Counted from the stretch's first letter, positions 17,680 to 26,797 are shown. The stretch is 64,000 nucleotides of DNA from Tenggerimyces sp963762635 (GCA_963762635.1 CAVXLQ010000006.1:124001-188000); one strand, 5' to 3'. Notes: a model not told the origin generated them from the sequence alone. Numbers and translations are program-made.

Positions 17680-18995
17680 AGCAGGTTCTGCTTCACCAAC
17701 GCGCGAGCCGCGTCGGGGTAGTCGTCGGCGAGCAGGCCGGCGGCGGCGAGGACGTAGTGCTTGTCGACGGTTCGGCGGGGGTTCTCGGGCAGCAGCCAGC
17801 CCCCGCCGGTCTCGTCGGCGAGCGCACCCTCGAGGACGCGTTCGCCGAGGTCCGCTCCCCCGTGCCGGAGCAGGCCGCCGGAGCCGACGAGGACGGCGAG
17901 CGCACGGAGGTCCTTGCCCGTACGTTCGACCACTCGTCCCGCTGGCGTCGTCACGACCTGCGAGCGGCCGGCGTGCCGGCGGAGCGCGACGGTGATCGCG
18001 GTCTTGGCGAGGAGCTCGTCGACCGCGAGGTCCTCCTCCGAGGTGGCGACGAAGGAGGGGTCGTCCGTCCGTTCCTTGACGGCCGCGTCCATCGAGTCCT
18101 CCAGCAGACCCTCGCGCAGGCCGGCGGCGACGATGCCCGCGGCGTTCCAGCGCAGGCCGAGGTCGCCCTCGACGGTACGGCTCACCGGCAGGGTCGCGAC
18201 GACCTCGCGGGACAGCTCCGACGCCTCGGGGTCGACCGCGAGGACCGAATGCACGTCGGTCGTCGCTCCCCCGACGTCCACCACGGCGACATTGCCAGCG
18301 CCTGCAGCGGCGAGTACCTCGACGCCACGCAAGACGAGGTCCGGCGTCGCCCCGCGAACGATCGAGGCGAACTCCTCGCGCCGCGACAGCTCCTTCCCGC
18401 CGATCACGTGCCGAACGAAGACGTCACGGATCGCCGCCCGCGCCGACTCGGGCTTCACGACGCCGATCTCCGGAAGCACGTTGTCGGCGGGGACGTACGC
18501 CACGTTCGCGTCCTCGAACAGCGCGGCGATCTCCTCGCGCAAGTCCACGTTGCCAGCAATCACGACGGGCAGCGCAAGGCGCGCTTGCGCGAGGAGTTTC
18601 GCGTTCGTACGAAGGACTTTCGTGTTCCCGCCGTCCGTACCACCGACGAGCAAAACGAGGTCCGGACGAGCCGTCAACAGCTCATTGACATCGACCTCGC
18701 CGGACGCGACGTACACCACCAACCCACCGGAGGACATCGCGACCCGGCGGCCGGCCTCGCTCGTGACCAGCTCCTCGTTGCCAACGACGGCGATGCGTAG
18801 GCCGCCGCCAGCGCTCGAGCAAGCCCGCACCTCGTCGACAGCGCCGACGGTGGCGCGGATCGCGTCGAGCGCCTCCATCAGATCGGTGCCGATCGTCGTC
18901 GGATGACTCGCCGCCGCGAGGAGCGCGCCAGTCTCGGCGTCGACCACGACCGCCTTGGTGAACGTCGAGCCGAAGTCGACACAAAGGATCCGCAC
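17676..18995 (-). CDS. MutL/GlmL-type ASKHA ATPase (glutamate mutase L family)
   Basis: The 439-residue protein starts with the ASKHA phosphate-1 motif VDFGSTFTK. It has LVLLVGGTDGGN, VIAGNVDLR and the second phosphate motif VVDVGGATTDVHSV, all matching the glutamate mutase L family. Family members sit beside adenosylcobalamin-dependent mutases and are thought to reactivate them. No mutase gene is present in this window. It lies 9 bp downstream of the methyltransferase gene, as the last gene of a minus-strand operon. Length is normal and no key motif is missing. Confidence 0.85.
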   Translation of the reverse strand: MRILCVDFGSTFTKAVVVDAETGALLAAASHPTTIGTDLMEALDAIRATVGAVDEVRACSSAGGGLRIAVVGNEELVTSEAGRRVAMSSGGLVVYVASGEVDVNELLTARPDLVLLVGGTDGGNTKVLRTNAKLLAQARLALPVVIAGNVDLREEIAALFEDANVAYVPADNVLPEIGVVKPESARAAIRDVFVRHVIGGKELSRREEFASIVRGATPDLVLRGVEVLAAAGAGNVAVVDVGGATTDVHSVLAVDPEASELSREVVATLPVSRTVEGDLGLRWNAAGIVAAGLREGLLEDSMDAAVKERTDDPSFVATSEEDLAVDELLAKTAITVALRRHAGRSQVVTTPAGRVVERTGKDLRALAVLVGSGGLLRHGGADLGERVLEGALADETGGGWLLPENPRRTVDKHYVLAAAGLLADDYPDAARALVKQNLL

Positions 18996-19004
18996 GCCTA
19001 GAGC

Positions 19005-19778
19005 TTAGGTGCGACCCTGAACCGCCCACGCCCGCGCGGTCAGCGCGATCCCGCCCTCGGGGAGCTCGGCGCGCAACCGTTCGCGAATCGCCACCTGCGT
19101 GGACTCGTCGAGCTTGGCGAAGTACGCGGGCGCCGCGCCCTGTCCGCCGAGGAACGGCTGCCAGTAGTCGTCGAAGTCGGCGAAGACGGTGGGAATCACG
19201 ATGCCGTCGGTACGGACATCCGCCAACCCCGCTTGGGAGAACAGCGCCTCGAGCGAGTCCCGCCGACAGATCGGAAAGCGCGGACCCTCGTCGAGCTCCT
19301 TCGCGGCTTCATCCTCCGCGACCGCCGCGGCCCAGAACAGCCGCATCATCTCCATGCCTTCGGCGTAGTCCCAGACATACAGGCCGATGAAGCCGCCCGG
19401 CTTGGTCACGCGGCGAAACTCGGCCACCGCGGCGTCGTAGTCGGCTACCCAGTTGAGCATCAGCCCGCCCACGACGCGGTCGAACTCGCCGTCGCCGGCC
19501 GGGATCTCGGTAGCACTGCCCACCCGTCCCTCGAACGGCCCGTCCGCGTTCCGGATGGCCACGCTCAGGAACCCCTCGGACGGGTCGACGCCGAGGACAC
19601 GCGAGGGCTGGTGGCTGGCAAGGATCGCGTGCGAGAGCGCGCCCGTTCCACAGCCGACGTCACACCAGGCGGCACCCGGCGCCGCCGGCAACCAGTCGAG
19701 GAACCTCGGAGCGACCTGCCGGCTCCACCGCCCGACGTACCGCTCATACGGCCCGCCGTCCGTCCACACCTCAGTCAT
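19005..19778 (-). CDS. Class I SAM-dependent methyltransferase (UbiE-like)
   Basis: AGGAG upstream supports the ATG at 19778, giving 257 residues. Motif I reads CDVGCGTGALS, followed by the acidic residue after beta-2 (LGVDPSEG), a GDGEFDRVVGGLMLNWV motif IV region, and FRRVTKPGGFIGLYVWDYA. This is a small-molecule methyltransferase fold; the DNA-methyltransferase NPPY/DPPY motif is absent. Its start overlaps the stop of the PD-(D/E)XK-like gene by 8 bp, so the two are translationally coupled. The substrate is unknown. Confidence 0.88.
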   Translation of the reverse strand: MTEVWTDGGPYERYVGRWSRQVAPRFLDWLPAAPGAAWCDVGCGTGALSHAILASHQPSRVLGVDPSEGFLSVAIRNADGPFEGRVGSATEIPAGDGEFDRVVGGLMLNWVADYDAAVAEFRRVTKPGGFIGLYVWDYAEGMEMMRLFWAAAVAEDEAAKELDEGPRFPICRRDSLEALFSQAGLADVRTDGIVIPTVFADFDDYWQPFLGGQGAAPAYFAKLDESTQVAIRERLRAELPEGGIALTARAWAVQGRT

Positions 19779-21240
19779 CCTGCTCGTTCTCCTGACCCCG
19801 CCCGGGCCCCCAGTATCCCGGCCGGCCACTGTCGCCGACGTCACTTTGCTGGCACTGGCTGAAAGTGACAGCTCTCTCAGCTGAGGCAACGGCCTTCGGC
19901 TCTGGGTGCTCGTCCGTGCCGTCCTGGGAGGACAGCGCTGTCGAGACGAGGCTGCCCACGACCGCCTGCTCCGGCTCGGAGACCTCCCGCAGCCGAGGCG
20001 GACTCGCCGACCAGGCCTTCAGGTTCTGCATGACCTCGCCGTAGAAGACGTCGATCGCCTGCAGGACCGAGTCGATGAACGACCCCCGCCCACGTCCTCG
20101 TTTTGCCCCGCTGGGCAAGGAGAGCGCGATCCGGAACGAACGAAGCTCCTTCTGCGGATCGGCGATCAGCGAGCTCGGATCGACGCGTACGGCGGCAAGC
20201 AACTCCGCCGCACCGGCGCCGCGAGCGTGATAGGCGAAGGCCTCGATCCGGGTGTTGTCAGGCGCACCGCGTAGCTGCCGAACCAACCAGTTCACCCGTG
20301 TCGTCGGGCGGCCCTCGCGCGGAGCGTCGAGATCGACGTGGCAGGTGATCCTCGAGGCGCGGAGATCGGCGGTGACCGTCAACGGGCCAACGGTGTCGGG
20401 GATGCGGATCACGCCTTCGAGTACGCCCTGGTCCGCCAAGGTCCCCACCATCGACTGGACGCGCTGCTCCGGATCGGCGAGGTCACGACGAGACAGAACG
20501 GGTGTGACCTCGATGCCGAGCTGACGCCCGAGACCGAGGCTCGCGTACCGCAGCAGCGCGTCGAACCGACCCACGACCTCCGCGGCGCCCTTGTCGGCCG
20601 GCCGCAGCGTGCCAGCTGCCAAAGCCTCGCGGATCGGGACCCACGACGAGCCCATGTCGTCGAACTCGAGAGCGCCCGATCGGGGATGCTCGAGGTAGCG
20701 GATCAGCTCGCCGAGGATCCAAGCCTGGTCGGGATCTGCGACCCCACGATGCTCCTTCTGCACGACCGCCGCGGCCAGGACCTGGGACCACGACCAGTGG
20801 TGGAGCTCGACCTTCTTGAGCAGGCGCTTGTTGATCTTGGTGGGGTGCTGTCCCACGATGGCCGGGATCTCGTTCGAGATCGTGATGACGGCCTCGAATC
20901 CCTGCTCTCGTGCGATCTCCAGGTACGCCTCGAGCTGTTCAGCGCCAAGGTCGTTCGCCCCGGTCTTGACCTCGACCAGGGCGGTCCAGACTCGTCCACC
21001 ACGCGCGACGCGGATCAACCCGTCCGGGAAGAGCTTCCGATCGCCAAGGACGAACGGCACCTCGATGTAGGTCTCCAGTCGCCCGGCGGGAGCGCCCAGT
21101 GGCTGGGTCAGGCTGCGGCCGAACTCCTTGACCGCTGTCATCACCGCCAGAAGTGCGGACGTCGCCCGCCGTTCCTGCTCGTCCGCACCGTTGATCCCAG
21201 AGGTGGGAATCAGTCGCGCTTCATGCCAAGGCTCCGCCAT
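19771..21240 (-). CDS. PD-(D/E)XK nuclease-like protein of unknown role
   Basis: GGGGGAG before ATG 21240 fixes the start (489 residues). The N-terminal ~120 residues hold a restriction-endonuclease-like core: E60, the PDG motif with D73, the E90-V-K92 pair in TALVEVKTG, and QLEAY (Q102...Y106), the QxxxY motif of RecB-like nucleases. The remaining ~360 residues are unfamiliar; a Cys-poor beta-rich centre is followed by a disordered C-terminal tail. It is first in an operon with a methyltransferase and a MutL-like ATPase. It may act on nucleic acid, perhaps in repair or defence, but no such role is shown. Confidence 0.72.
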   Translation of the reverse strand: MAEPWHEARLIPTSGINGADEQERRATSALLAVMTAVKEFGRSLTQPLGAPAGRLETYIEVPFVLGDRKLFPDGLIRVARGGRVWTALVEVKTGANDLGAEQLEAYLEIAREQGFEAVITISNEIPAIVGQHPTKINKRLLKKVELHHWSWSQVLAAAVVQKEHRGVADPDQAWILGELIRYLEHPRSGALEFDDMGSSWVPIREALAAGTLRPADKGAAEVVGRFDALLRYASLGLGRQLGIEVTPVLSRRDLADPEQRVQSMVGTLADQGVLEGVIRIPDTVGPLTVTADLRASRITCHVDLDAPREGRPTTRVNWLVRQLRGAPDNTRIEAFAYHARGAGAAELLAAVRVDPSSLIADPQKELRSFRIALSLPSGAKRGRGRGSFIDSVLQAIDVFYGEVMQNLKAWSASPPRLREVSEPEQAVVGSLVSTALSSQDGTDEHPEPKAVASAERAVTFSQCQQSDVGDSGRPGYWGPGRGQENEQDD

Positions 21241-21375
21241 CGAGTTCTCCCCCAGAGATTGATCTGGCCGCCGCCCCCTCGCGGTCACCAAATGTAGCGA
21301 CGGAACTCATTGCTGTAAGCGGTTCGGGCAAATCGCCTGCTGGCCAACGACCTTCGGCTCTGAGAATGTGGAGGG

Positions 21376-22398
21376 GTGACGCGGAGCGAAGTGCTGGTGC
21401 TGGGAGCTACGCCGGCGGGGATGGTGGCGGCGCTGGATTTGGGGCGGCGGAACATCACCGTGCGGGTCGTCCGCTGGGGCCCTGATCCCGAGGGAGAGGT
21501 GACGCTCCAGCCGCGTACGCAGGAGGTGCTCGACGACCTCGGCGTACGGGAACGGCTACTCCCGCACACCACCGCGTCCGACCAGCGGCGGCGGCGCAAG
21601 AAGAGGTGGGACGGGCGCCCGTTCCCCACGCCGATGACCGTCACCGTGCACGGCCTGACGAACGTGCTGCACGGCAAGCTCGCCGAGCAGGGCATCCGCG
21701 TCATCACCGGCCGCGGCGAGGCCAGCGAGTACGTCGTCGAGGCCCATCCCGGCGCGCGCGGCGACGCGAGCCCGGACACGTTCCAGGACGGCAACCGCCT
21801 CTTCGTCGACCACGTCGACCACAACCTCGCCATCCAGGACGCCTACAACCTCGGGTGGAAGCTCGCCGCGGTCCTCTACGGCGCCGAGCAGGAGCTCCTC
21901 GAGACGTACACGACCGAGCGCGCCCTCACCCGCGGCCAGCGCGACGCCGCCCAGAACGCCCACTACCGCGACCTTCGCATGAGCCTCGAGCTCGGCGGCC
22001 GGCGGACGCGCATCCGGTCCGGCGACCACGTCCCCGACCTTCGGCTGTGGGGTCCGGAGTACGGCGACGTACGCCTGTACGAGCTCCTCCAGGGCACCCG
22101 CTGGACGGTCCTCGGCATCGGCAGCATCACCGCCGAGGCCGTTCTCGCCATCCGCAACCGCTTCGGCAACTCCGTTCGCGCCGAGGTCATCGGCGGCGGC
22201 GTCGGCCCCAACACCGCTCCCGGCGTCACCCTGCAGGACCGGCACGGCGACTCGCTCCGCCTGCTGACGAAGAACGCCGGCATGCTGCTCGCGATCCGCC
22301 CCGACGGCTACCTCGGCCTGCGCAGCAACCCCGACCCCGAGATCGTCGGCGCGTACTTCGAGGGCACCCTCGGCATCTGGGACGAGGCCGCGCTCTAA
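21376..22398 (+). CDS. Degenerate FAD-monooxygenase-like protein
   Basis: At 340 residues it is ~130-150 shorter than the aromatic hydroxylase family it resembles (compare the intact paralogue at 57094-58500). The FAD P-loop reads GATPAG instead of GAGPTG, the internal GADG-SxVR region is absent, and the FAD-binding GDAAH motif is replaced by VDHVDH. The following IQDAYNLGWKLAAVL and the C-terminal thioredoxin-like domain remain. The frame is open and codon use is normal. It may be a decaying enzyme after internal deletion, or a non-catalytic product. It is divergent from the nuclease-like operon. Confidence 0.65.
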   Translation: MTRSEVLVLGATPAGMVAALDLGRRNITVRVVRWGPDPEGEVTLQPRTQEVLDDLGVRERLLPHTTASDQRRRRKKRWDGRPFPTPMTVTVHGLTNVLHGKLAEQGIRVITGRGEASEYVVEAHPGARGDASPDTFQDGNRLFVDHVDHNLAIQDAYNLGWKLAAVLYGAEQELLETYTTERALTRGQRDAAQNAHYRDLRMSLELGGRRTRIRSGDHVPDLRLWGPEYGDVRLYELLQGTRWTVLGIGSITAEAVLAIRNRFGNSVRAEVIGGGVGPNTAPGVTLQDRHGDSLRLLTKNAGMLLAIRPDGYLGLRSNPDPEIVGAYFEGTLGIWDEAAL

Positions 22399-22605
22399 CG
22401 AACGGACTTGTCCGCAAGCAACTCGGCCACCGGGATCGGCGCCGGAGTCATGGCCACGTCCGCCAACGCGGCCGACCGCCCGCTACGTTGCCAACGTTGG
22501 AGAATCTCCGGCCTGGTGCCACCTGTAGAACCACCCCGAGAACGCCGCCGTGGGAACGCAACTGCCCGTGGCGGCGTTCTGCACGTGGGAGGTCAAAGCG
22601 ACGAT

Positions 22606-23463
22606 ATGCAGGTCAACGAGCATTGCCAGCGCAACCAGCTGAAGACGACGGCCATCTTGGCGACGGCGTCGACCCTGGTGTTGCTGGTTGGATATGGGGT
22701 GGGCGGCCGGGTCGGCCTGGTCGTCGCTGTCGTACCCACGTTGGCCATGAACGGTGCCGCCTTCTTCTGGAGCGACCAGATCGCGCTGCGCTCGATGCGT
22801 GCCCACCCGGTGAGCGAGACGCAGTACCCGGAGCTGTGCCGGATCGTTCGCGAACTGGCCACGACGATGCGGCTGCCGATCCCGGCGGTGTACGTGTCGC
22901 CGGTCAGCACGCCGAACGCGTTCGCCACGGGCCGAAACCCCCGCCGCAGCGCCGTTTGCGTGACCTCGGGCCTGATCCGACTGCTCGACGCACGCGAACT
23001 GCGCGCGGTGATCGGGCACGAGCTCGGACACGTGGCCAACCGGGACGTCCTGGTCTCTTCGGTCGCGTCGGCGCTGGCGAGCATGATCATGTTCGTGGTG
23101 AAGGTCGCCGCGTTCGGGCGGGCGCGGAACCCGCTCAGCTCGCTGTTCCTGCTCGTCGTCGGTCCGCTCGCGGCGACGCTGATCCAGGTGACGATCACCC
23201 GTTCGCGCGAGTACGAGGCGGACGCCGCCTCCGCTCAGCTGACGGGCGAGCCGCTGGCTCTGGCCAGCGCGCTGCGCAAGCTCGATGCGGCGACTCGGCG
23301 TAATCCCTTGCCGCCGACGCCCGCGCTGCGCCCGACCGCGGCGCTGATGATCTCGAACCCGTTCCGGGGCGGCGTCTTCGCGCGACTGTTCTCCACGCAC
23401 CCGTCGACGAACGAGCGGGTCGCCCGCCTGGAACGCATGGCCGGCCTGCGCCGCTGGCGCTGA
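22606..23463 (+). CDS. M48 family zinc metalloprotease (HtpX-like)
   Basis: The 285-residue protein has two N-terminal transmembrane helices (residues ~15-55), then the catalytic zinc site HELGHVANRD and, after two more hydrophobic segments, the third ligand in REYEADAAS. This layout matches HtpX, a membrane protease that degrades damaged membrane proteins with its active site in the cytoplasm. The ATG at 22606 begins the natural N-terminus; GGGAGG lies 13 bases upstream, which is longer than ideal. No partner gene is adjacent. Confidence 0.9.
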   Translation: MQVNEHCQRNQLKTTAILATASTLVLLVGYGVGGRVGLVVAVVPTLAMNGAAFFWSDQIALRSMRAHPVSETQYPELCRIVRELATTMRLPIPAVYVSPVSTPNAFATGRNPRRSAVCVTSGLIRLLDARELRAVIGHELGHVANRDVLVSSVASALASMIMFVVKVAAFGRARNPLSSLFLLVVGPLAATLIQVTITRSREYEADAASAQLTGEPLALASALRKLDAATRRNPLPPTPALRPTAALMISNPFRGGVFARLFSTHPSTNERVARLERMAGLRRWR

Positions 23464-23571
23464 TTCATCGCCCTGGGCGATTGGTCTGAGCAGATTCTTC
23501 TGTTGGCGTGCTGCTGATCTCCGACGAATGCTGGGTAGGGAGATCTCAGCTCAGCGAAGGGTGACCAGACC

Positions 23572-24435
23572 ATGCAGCAGCGCAAGATAGGTGAGACCAG
23601 CGTCGGGGCGATCGGCCTCGGCGGCATGCCGATGTCGATCGAGGGTCGGCCGGACGAGTCACGTTCGGTCGCCGCGATCCACGCCGCGCTCGACGCGGGC
23701 GTGACGTTGATCGACACGGCGGACGCGTACCACCTGTACGCGAACGACGTCGGCCACAACGAGTCGCTGATCGCGGGCGCGCTGGCGTCGTACGGCGGCG
23801 ACGCTTCGGACGTGCTCGTGGCCACGAAGGGCGGCCATCTGCGGCCGGGCGACGGCTCGTGGGTTGTCGACGGCTCGCCTGCCCACCTGCGGGCGGCGGC
23901 TGAGGCCTCGTTGAAGCGGCTGGGCGTGGACGCGATCGGGCTGTACCAGTTCCACCGGCCGGACCCCTCGGTGCCATACGAGGAGTCGGTCGGGGCTGTG
24001 CGGGATCTGCTGGACGAGGGCAAGATCCGGTACGCGGGCATCTCGAACGCCAACCCCGAGCGGATCCGCCTCGCCCAGGAGATCCTCGGCGGGCGGCTGG
24101 TGTCGGTGCAGAACCAGTTCTCGCCGGCGTTCCGGTCGAGCGAGCCGGAGCTTGCCCTGTGTGCCGAGCTCGGCGTGGCGTTCCTGCCCTGGAGCCCGTT
24201 CGGCGGGATCTCGCGAGCCGGCGAGCTGGGCTCGCGCTTCGCCCCGTTCCAGACGGTGGCCAACGCCCACGGTGTGAGCCCGCACCAGGTCGTGCTGGCC
24301 TGGATGCTCGCGAAGGCGCCGGTGGTGATCCCGATCCCTGGGTCGAGCCGTCCCGAGACGATCCGCGACTCGGTGCGGGCGGTCGACCTGGAGCTGACCG
24401 CCGAGGAGATCGCGACGCTGGACGCGACCGCCTAG
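23572..24435 (+). CDS. Aldo/keto reductase
   Basis: The 287-residue NADPH-dependent oxidoreductase has the AKR TIM barrel. The catalytic Asp lies in LIDTADAYH with the Tyr just after it, Lys in LVATKGG, and His in LYQFHRPDP. The cofactor-binding C-terminus contains IPIPGSSRPETIRDSV. It resembles the YeaE/AKR group acting on broad aldehydes. Regulation is not evident. The convergent broken gene downstream shares the stop region. Confidence 0.92.
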   Translation: MQQRKIGETSVGAIGLGGMPMSIEGRPDESRSVAAIHAALDAGVTLIDTADAYHLYANDVGHNESLIAGALASYGGDASDVLVATKGGHLRPGDGSWVVDGSPAHLRAAAEASLKRLGVDAIGLYQFHRPDPSVPYEESVGAVRDLLDEGKIRYAGISNANPERIRLAQEILGGRLVSVQNQFSPAFRSSEPELALCAELGVAFLPWSPFGGISRAGELGSRFAPFQTVANAHGVSPHQVVLAWMLAKAPVVIPIPGSSRPETIRDSVRAVDLELTAEEIATLDATA

Positions 24436-25054
24436 AGCCCTTCGGGATTGTCTGGCAGCCATTGAGGGTGGCGCCACGTGGGGCATCGCGTTCGAACGGC
24501 GTCGCGGCGATGAGGTCCGTGCCGCCGTCGTAGGGCGGGCCGGCGGGCGATCAAGCCGACGTACATGTGCCAGTAGATCATGTGCCAGTAGATGAAGTAG
24601 GGCGGGTCGCTGTCGTCGTACAGGATGGTCTGCCAGAGGGTGCCAGGTGCGGCGTCCTCGACCTCCCGCCGCCGACCTTCCAGCGTCACACGTCCGTTCC
24701 AACCGGCGGTGATCACGACCAGTTCGGCCGGTGCACCGAGGCTGTCGAGGATCGCGTGCTGGCGGCCGAGCAGGATCGCCAGCGGCGTCGAGGACAACTT
24801 GTTTGTGCTGCCACACGTGCGGCACGCGGTTCGGCAGCCAGCCGCGGTGCTCTGCGGCCAGGCGAACGGGAGGACGAGGTTGAGCACGTGCGGCTCGGGC
24901 AGGTGCCAGCCCTCGCGGACCACAACCCGTGGGCGGCCTCGTACTGGGCCAGTGACATCGGGCTGGCCAGTCCCGCGAGCAACGTGAGGCGGGGCGGCAG
25001 CGGTGGGAGGTCGTCGTTCGCTATCAGCGACGGGACGTCCCACCAGGCCACCAT
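24432..25054 (-). pseudogene. Frameshifted gene of unknown family
   Basis: Coding text is spread over all three minus-strand frames. The first part starts at ATG 25054 (VAWWDVPSLIANDDLPPLPP), changes frame near 24920 to REGWHLPEPHVLNLVLPFAW, then again near 24840, and continues as LAILLGRQHAILDSLGAPAE to WQTILYDDSDPPYFIYWHM. A last frame change lies near 24545. I do not recognise the protein. It also carries an exact 15-bp tandem duplication. Whether this is decay or sequence error cannot be settled here. Confidence 0.5.
24564..24593. repeat. Exact 15-bp tandem duplication
   Basis: CATGTGCCAGTAGAT occurs twice head to tail (24564-24578 and 24579-24593). In the minus-strand frame this doubles the peptide IYWHM. 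Being a multiple of three, it does not change frame. It lies inside the broken gene at 24432-25054. Confidence 0.9.
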
Positions 25055-25061
25055 CCCACAC

Positions 25062-25556
25062 CTACCGGTAGTTCACGAACTGCAGCGCGAAGTCGAGCTC
25101 CTTGCCCTTGAGCAGGGTGATGACGACCTGCAGGTCGTCCTTCTTCTTGCTCGTCACCCGCAGCTCGTCGCCCTGAACCTGGACCTTGACGCCCTTCGGG
25201 CCCTCGTCGCGAACGATCTTGGCGACCTTCTTGGCGTTCTCCTGGGAGATGCCCGCCTCGAACGTCGACTCGATCCGGTACTCCTTGCCCGACTGCTTGG
25301 GGTCGCCGGTGTCGAGCGTCTTGAGGGAGACGCTGCGCTTGACCAGCTTCTCCTTGAACACGTCGAGAACGGCCTTCGCGCGCTCCTCGGAGTTCGCGAC
25401 GATGAGCACCCCGTCCTCGCCCTGCCAGGTGATCCTGGCGTCGGTGCCCTTGAAGTCGTACCGCTGCGAGATCTCCTTGGCGGCCTGGTTGAGGGCGTTG
25501 TCAGCTTCCTGGTGGTCGACCTTGCTCACAATGTCGAACGACGACTCGGCAGCCAT
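25062..25556 (-). CDS. yajQ: YajQ family nucleotide-binding protein
   Basis: The 164-residue protein matches YajQ over its full length. It begins SSFDIVSKVD, has NQAAKEISQRYDFKGT, and the second domain contains GISQENAKKVAKIVRDEGPKGVKVQVQGDELRV. The ending FALQFVNYR is diagnostic. Some members bind cyclic di-GMP and act as transcription co-factors; others bind nucleotides or tRNA. Which applies here is unknown. It lies beside a tRNA-Tyr gene on the opposite strand. Confidence 0.95.
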   Translation of the reverse strand: MAAESSFDIVSKVDHQEADNALNQAAKEISQRYDFKGTDARITWQGEDGVLIVANSEERAKAVLDVFKEKLVKRSVSLKTLDTGDPKQSGKEYRIESTFEAGISQENAKKVAKIVRDEGPKGVKVQVQGDELRVTSKKKDDLQVVITLLKGKELDFALQFVNYR

Positions 25557-25670
25557 CCGGGCTCCAATCTCAGTAGACGGCAGAGCGACAGCGCTGGCAC
25601 CCTGACCTGGGTAGGGAGAGTGCGAGACACCTGCGCTATCCTCTCAACTCGCCGCTGCAGCGCGGCACCC

Positions 25671-25752
25671 GGCAGGTTGCCCGAGCGGCCAAAGGGAGCG
25701 GTCTGTAAAACCGTCGGCTACGCCTACACTGGTTCGAATCCAGTACCTGCCA
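25671..25752 (+). tRNA. tRNA-Tyr (anticodon GTA)
   Basis: The acceptor stem GGCAGGT pairs with ACCTGCC. The anticodon loop CTGTAAA presents GTA at 25705-25707, a long variable arm is present as expected for bacterial tRNA-Tyr (class II), and the T-loop reads GGTTCGAATCC. CCA is not fully encoded (ACC follows). Confidence 0.95.
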
Positions 25753-25903
25753 CCCCTCTGGGAAACCATTGAGGAAAGCGCCTCTGACCTGGCCAAACAA
25801 GCCAAGGGACGAGGCGCTTCGCATTCACGGCCATTCCCGGCTGCCACCGGCAGTTCCCCGCTGCTCGCGGTCCAGGCGCGACCCACGACTCGGCGTGTCG
25901 GAA

Positions 25904-26797
25904 TCAAGACCGAGTCGACTGACGTTGGCGATAGGCGCGTTGCTGACAGGCTCTCGAGCAGTAGTCCCGTGGCCGTCCCCGCCCTGCCCCGTCCAACGGC
26001 TTCCCGCACATCACACACCTCGCTCCCCCATTTTCATCACGCATTACCTCACTCCCCCGGCTTTCGACGAGCACCTGGACGCCATCGAGCGTGCGCTGCA
26101 GCCCGAACTCGAACGGGTCGAGCGGCTCGTCCATTCCCCCGCTCTCCCACAGCCTTCCCAACGCCTGGTAGGCGTCGAACCGCTCGAACAGGGACTCGCG
26201 TTCGCTCCACCAGCGCTCATGGGAAATCCCCGTACGCCGCTGGAGTTCCGCGGTCTCCCCCGCCTGTCGCGCCACGGACTCGACGAAACCACCCACGAGG
26301 TTCACGACCGCGATCACCTGAGCCGGTTCCAGACCGCTGCGCGAAGCGACGTCGAGCGCGTGGTCGTACCCGGCCATGATGTTCGGCCCGGGCAGGCGGC
26401 GGCTTCCCGCGCTGTAGACCAGCCAAGGATGCCGCTGGTGGATCTCCCACACCCGCCGCGCCCAGCGTTCGAGTCCGGCGCGCCAGCCCAGCCCGTCCGC
26501 GGGCTCCAGAGGCGCCTCCCCGTAGACGGCGTCCCGCATGAGTTCCACCAGCTCCGCCTTGCCGGGGACGTAGCGGTAGAGCGACATCGTCGTGGTGCCG
26601 AACCGTTCCGCGACCTTGCGCATGGACAGTGCGCCGAGCCCCTCGGCGTCCGCGACCTCGATCGCCGCCGCGACGATCCGGCCGAGGCTCAACCCTGGCC
26701 GGTCCGGTTCGCGCGCGCCCCACAGCAGCTCGATCGCACGTTCCGGATCCGGCTGCGCCTCGTCTGCAGCCACCGATACTCCCTTGACGCTTGTCAT
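25904..26797 (-). CDS. TetR family regulator with C-terminal cysteine cluster
   Basis: The 297-residue protein is longer than most TetR proteins. The helix-turn-helix lies at about residues 45-85 (LSMRKVAERFGTTTMSLYRYVPGKAELV), the middle is a TetR_C-type ligand domain, and the last ~40 residues hold C-X2-C-X15-C-X3-C (CVMCGK, CSRAC) amid Arg/Gln-rich text. That tail resembles a small zinc ribbon found in some actinobacterial regulators. The gene is divergent from the beta-helix protein; the AT-rich gap 26798-26862 is the likely shared promoter. The ligand is unknown. Confidence 0.85.
   Translation of the reverse strand: MTSVKGVSVAADEAQPDPERAIELLWGAREPDRPGLSLGRIVAAAIEVADAEGLGALSMRKVAERFGTTTMSLYRYVPGKAELVELMRDAVYGEAPLEPADGLGWRAGLERWARRVWEIHQRHPWLVYSAGSRRLPGPNIMAGYDHALDVASRSGLEPAQVIAVVNLVGGFVESVARQAGETAELQRRTGISHERWWSERESLFERFDAYQALGRLWESGGMDEPLDPFEFGLQRTLDGVQVLVESRGSEVMRDENGGARCVMCGKPLDGAGRGRPRDYCSRACQQRAYRQRQSTRS

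Noticed and set aside
19005..21240. Classical restriction-modification system
   Set aside because: The methyltransferase lacks a DNA-methyltransferase catalytic motif and resembles small-molecule enzymes.
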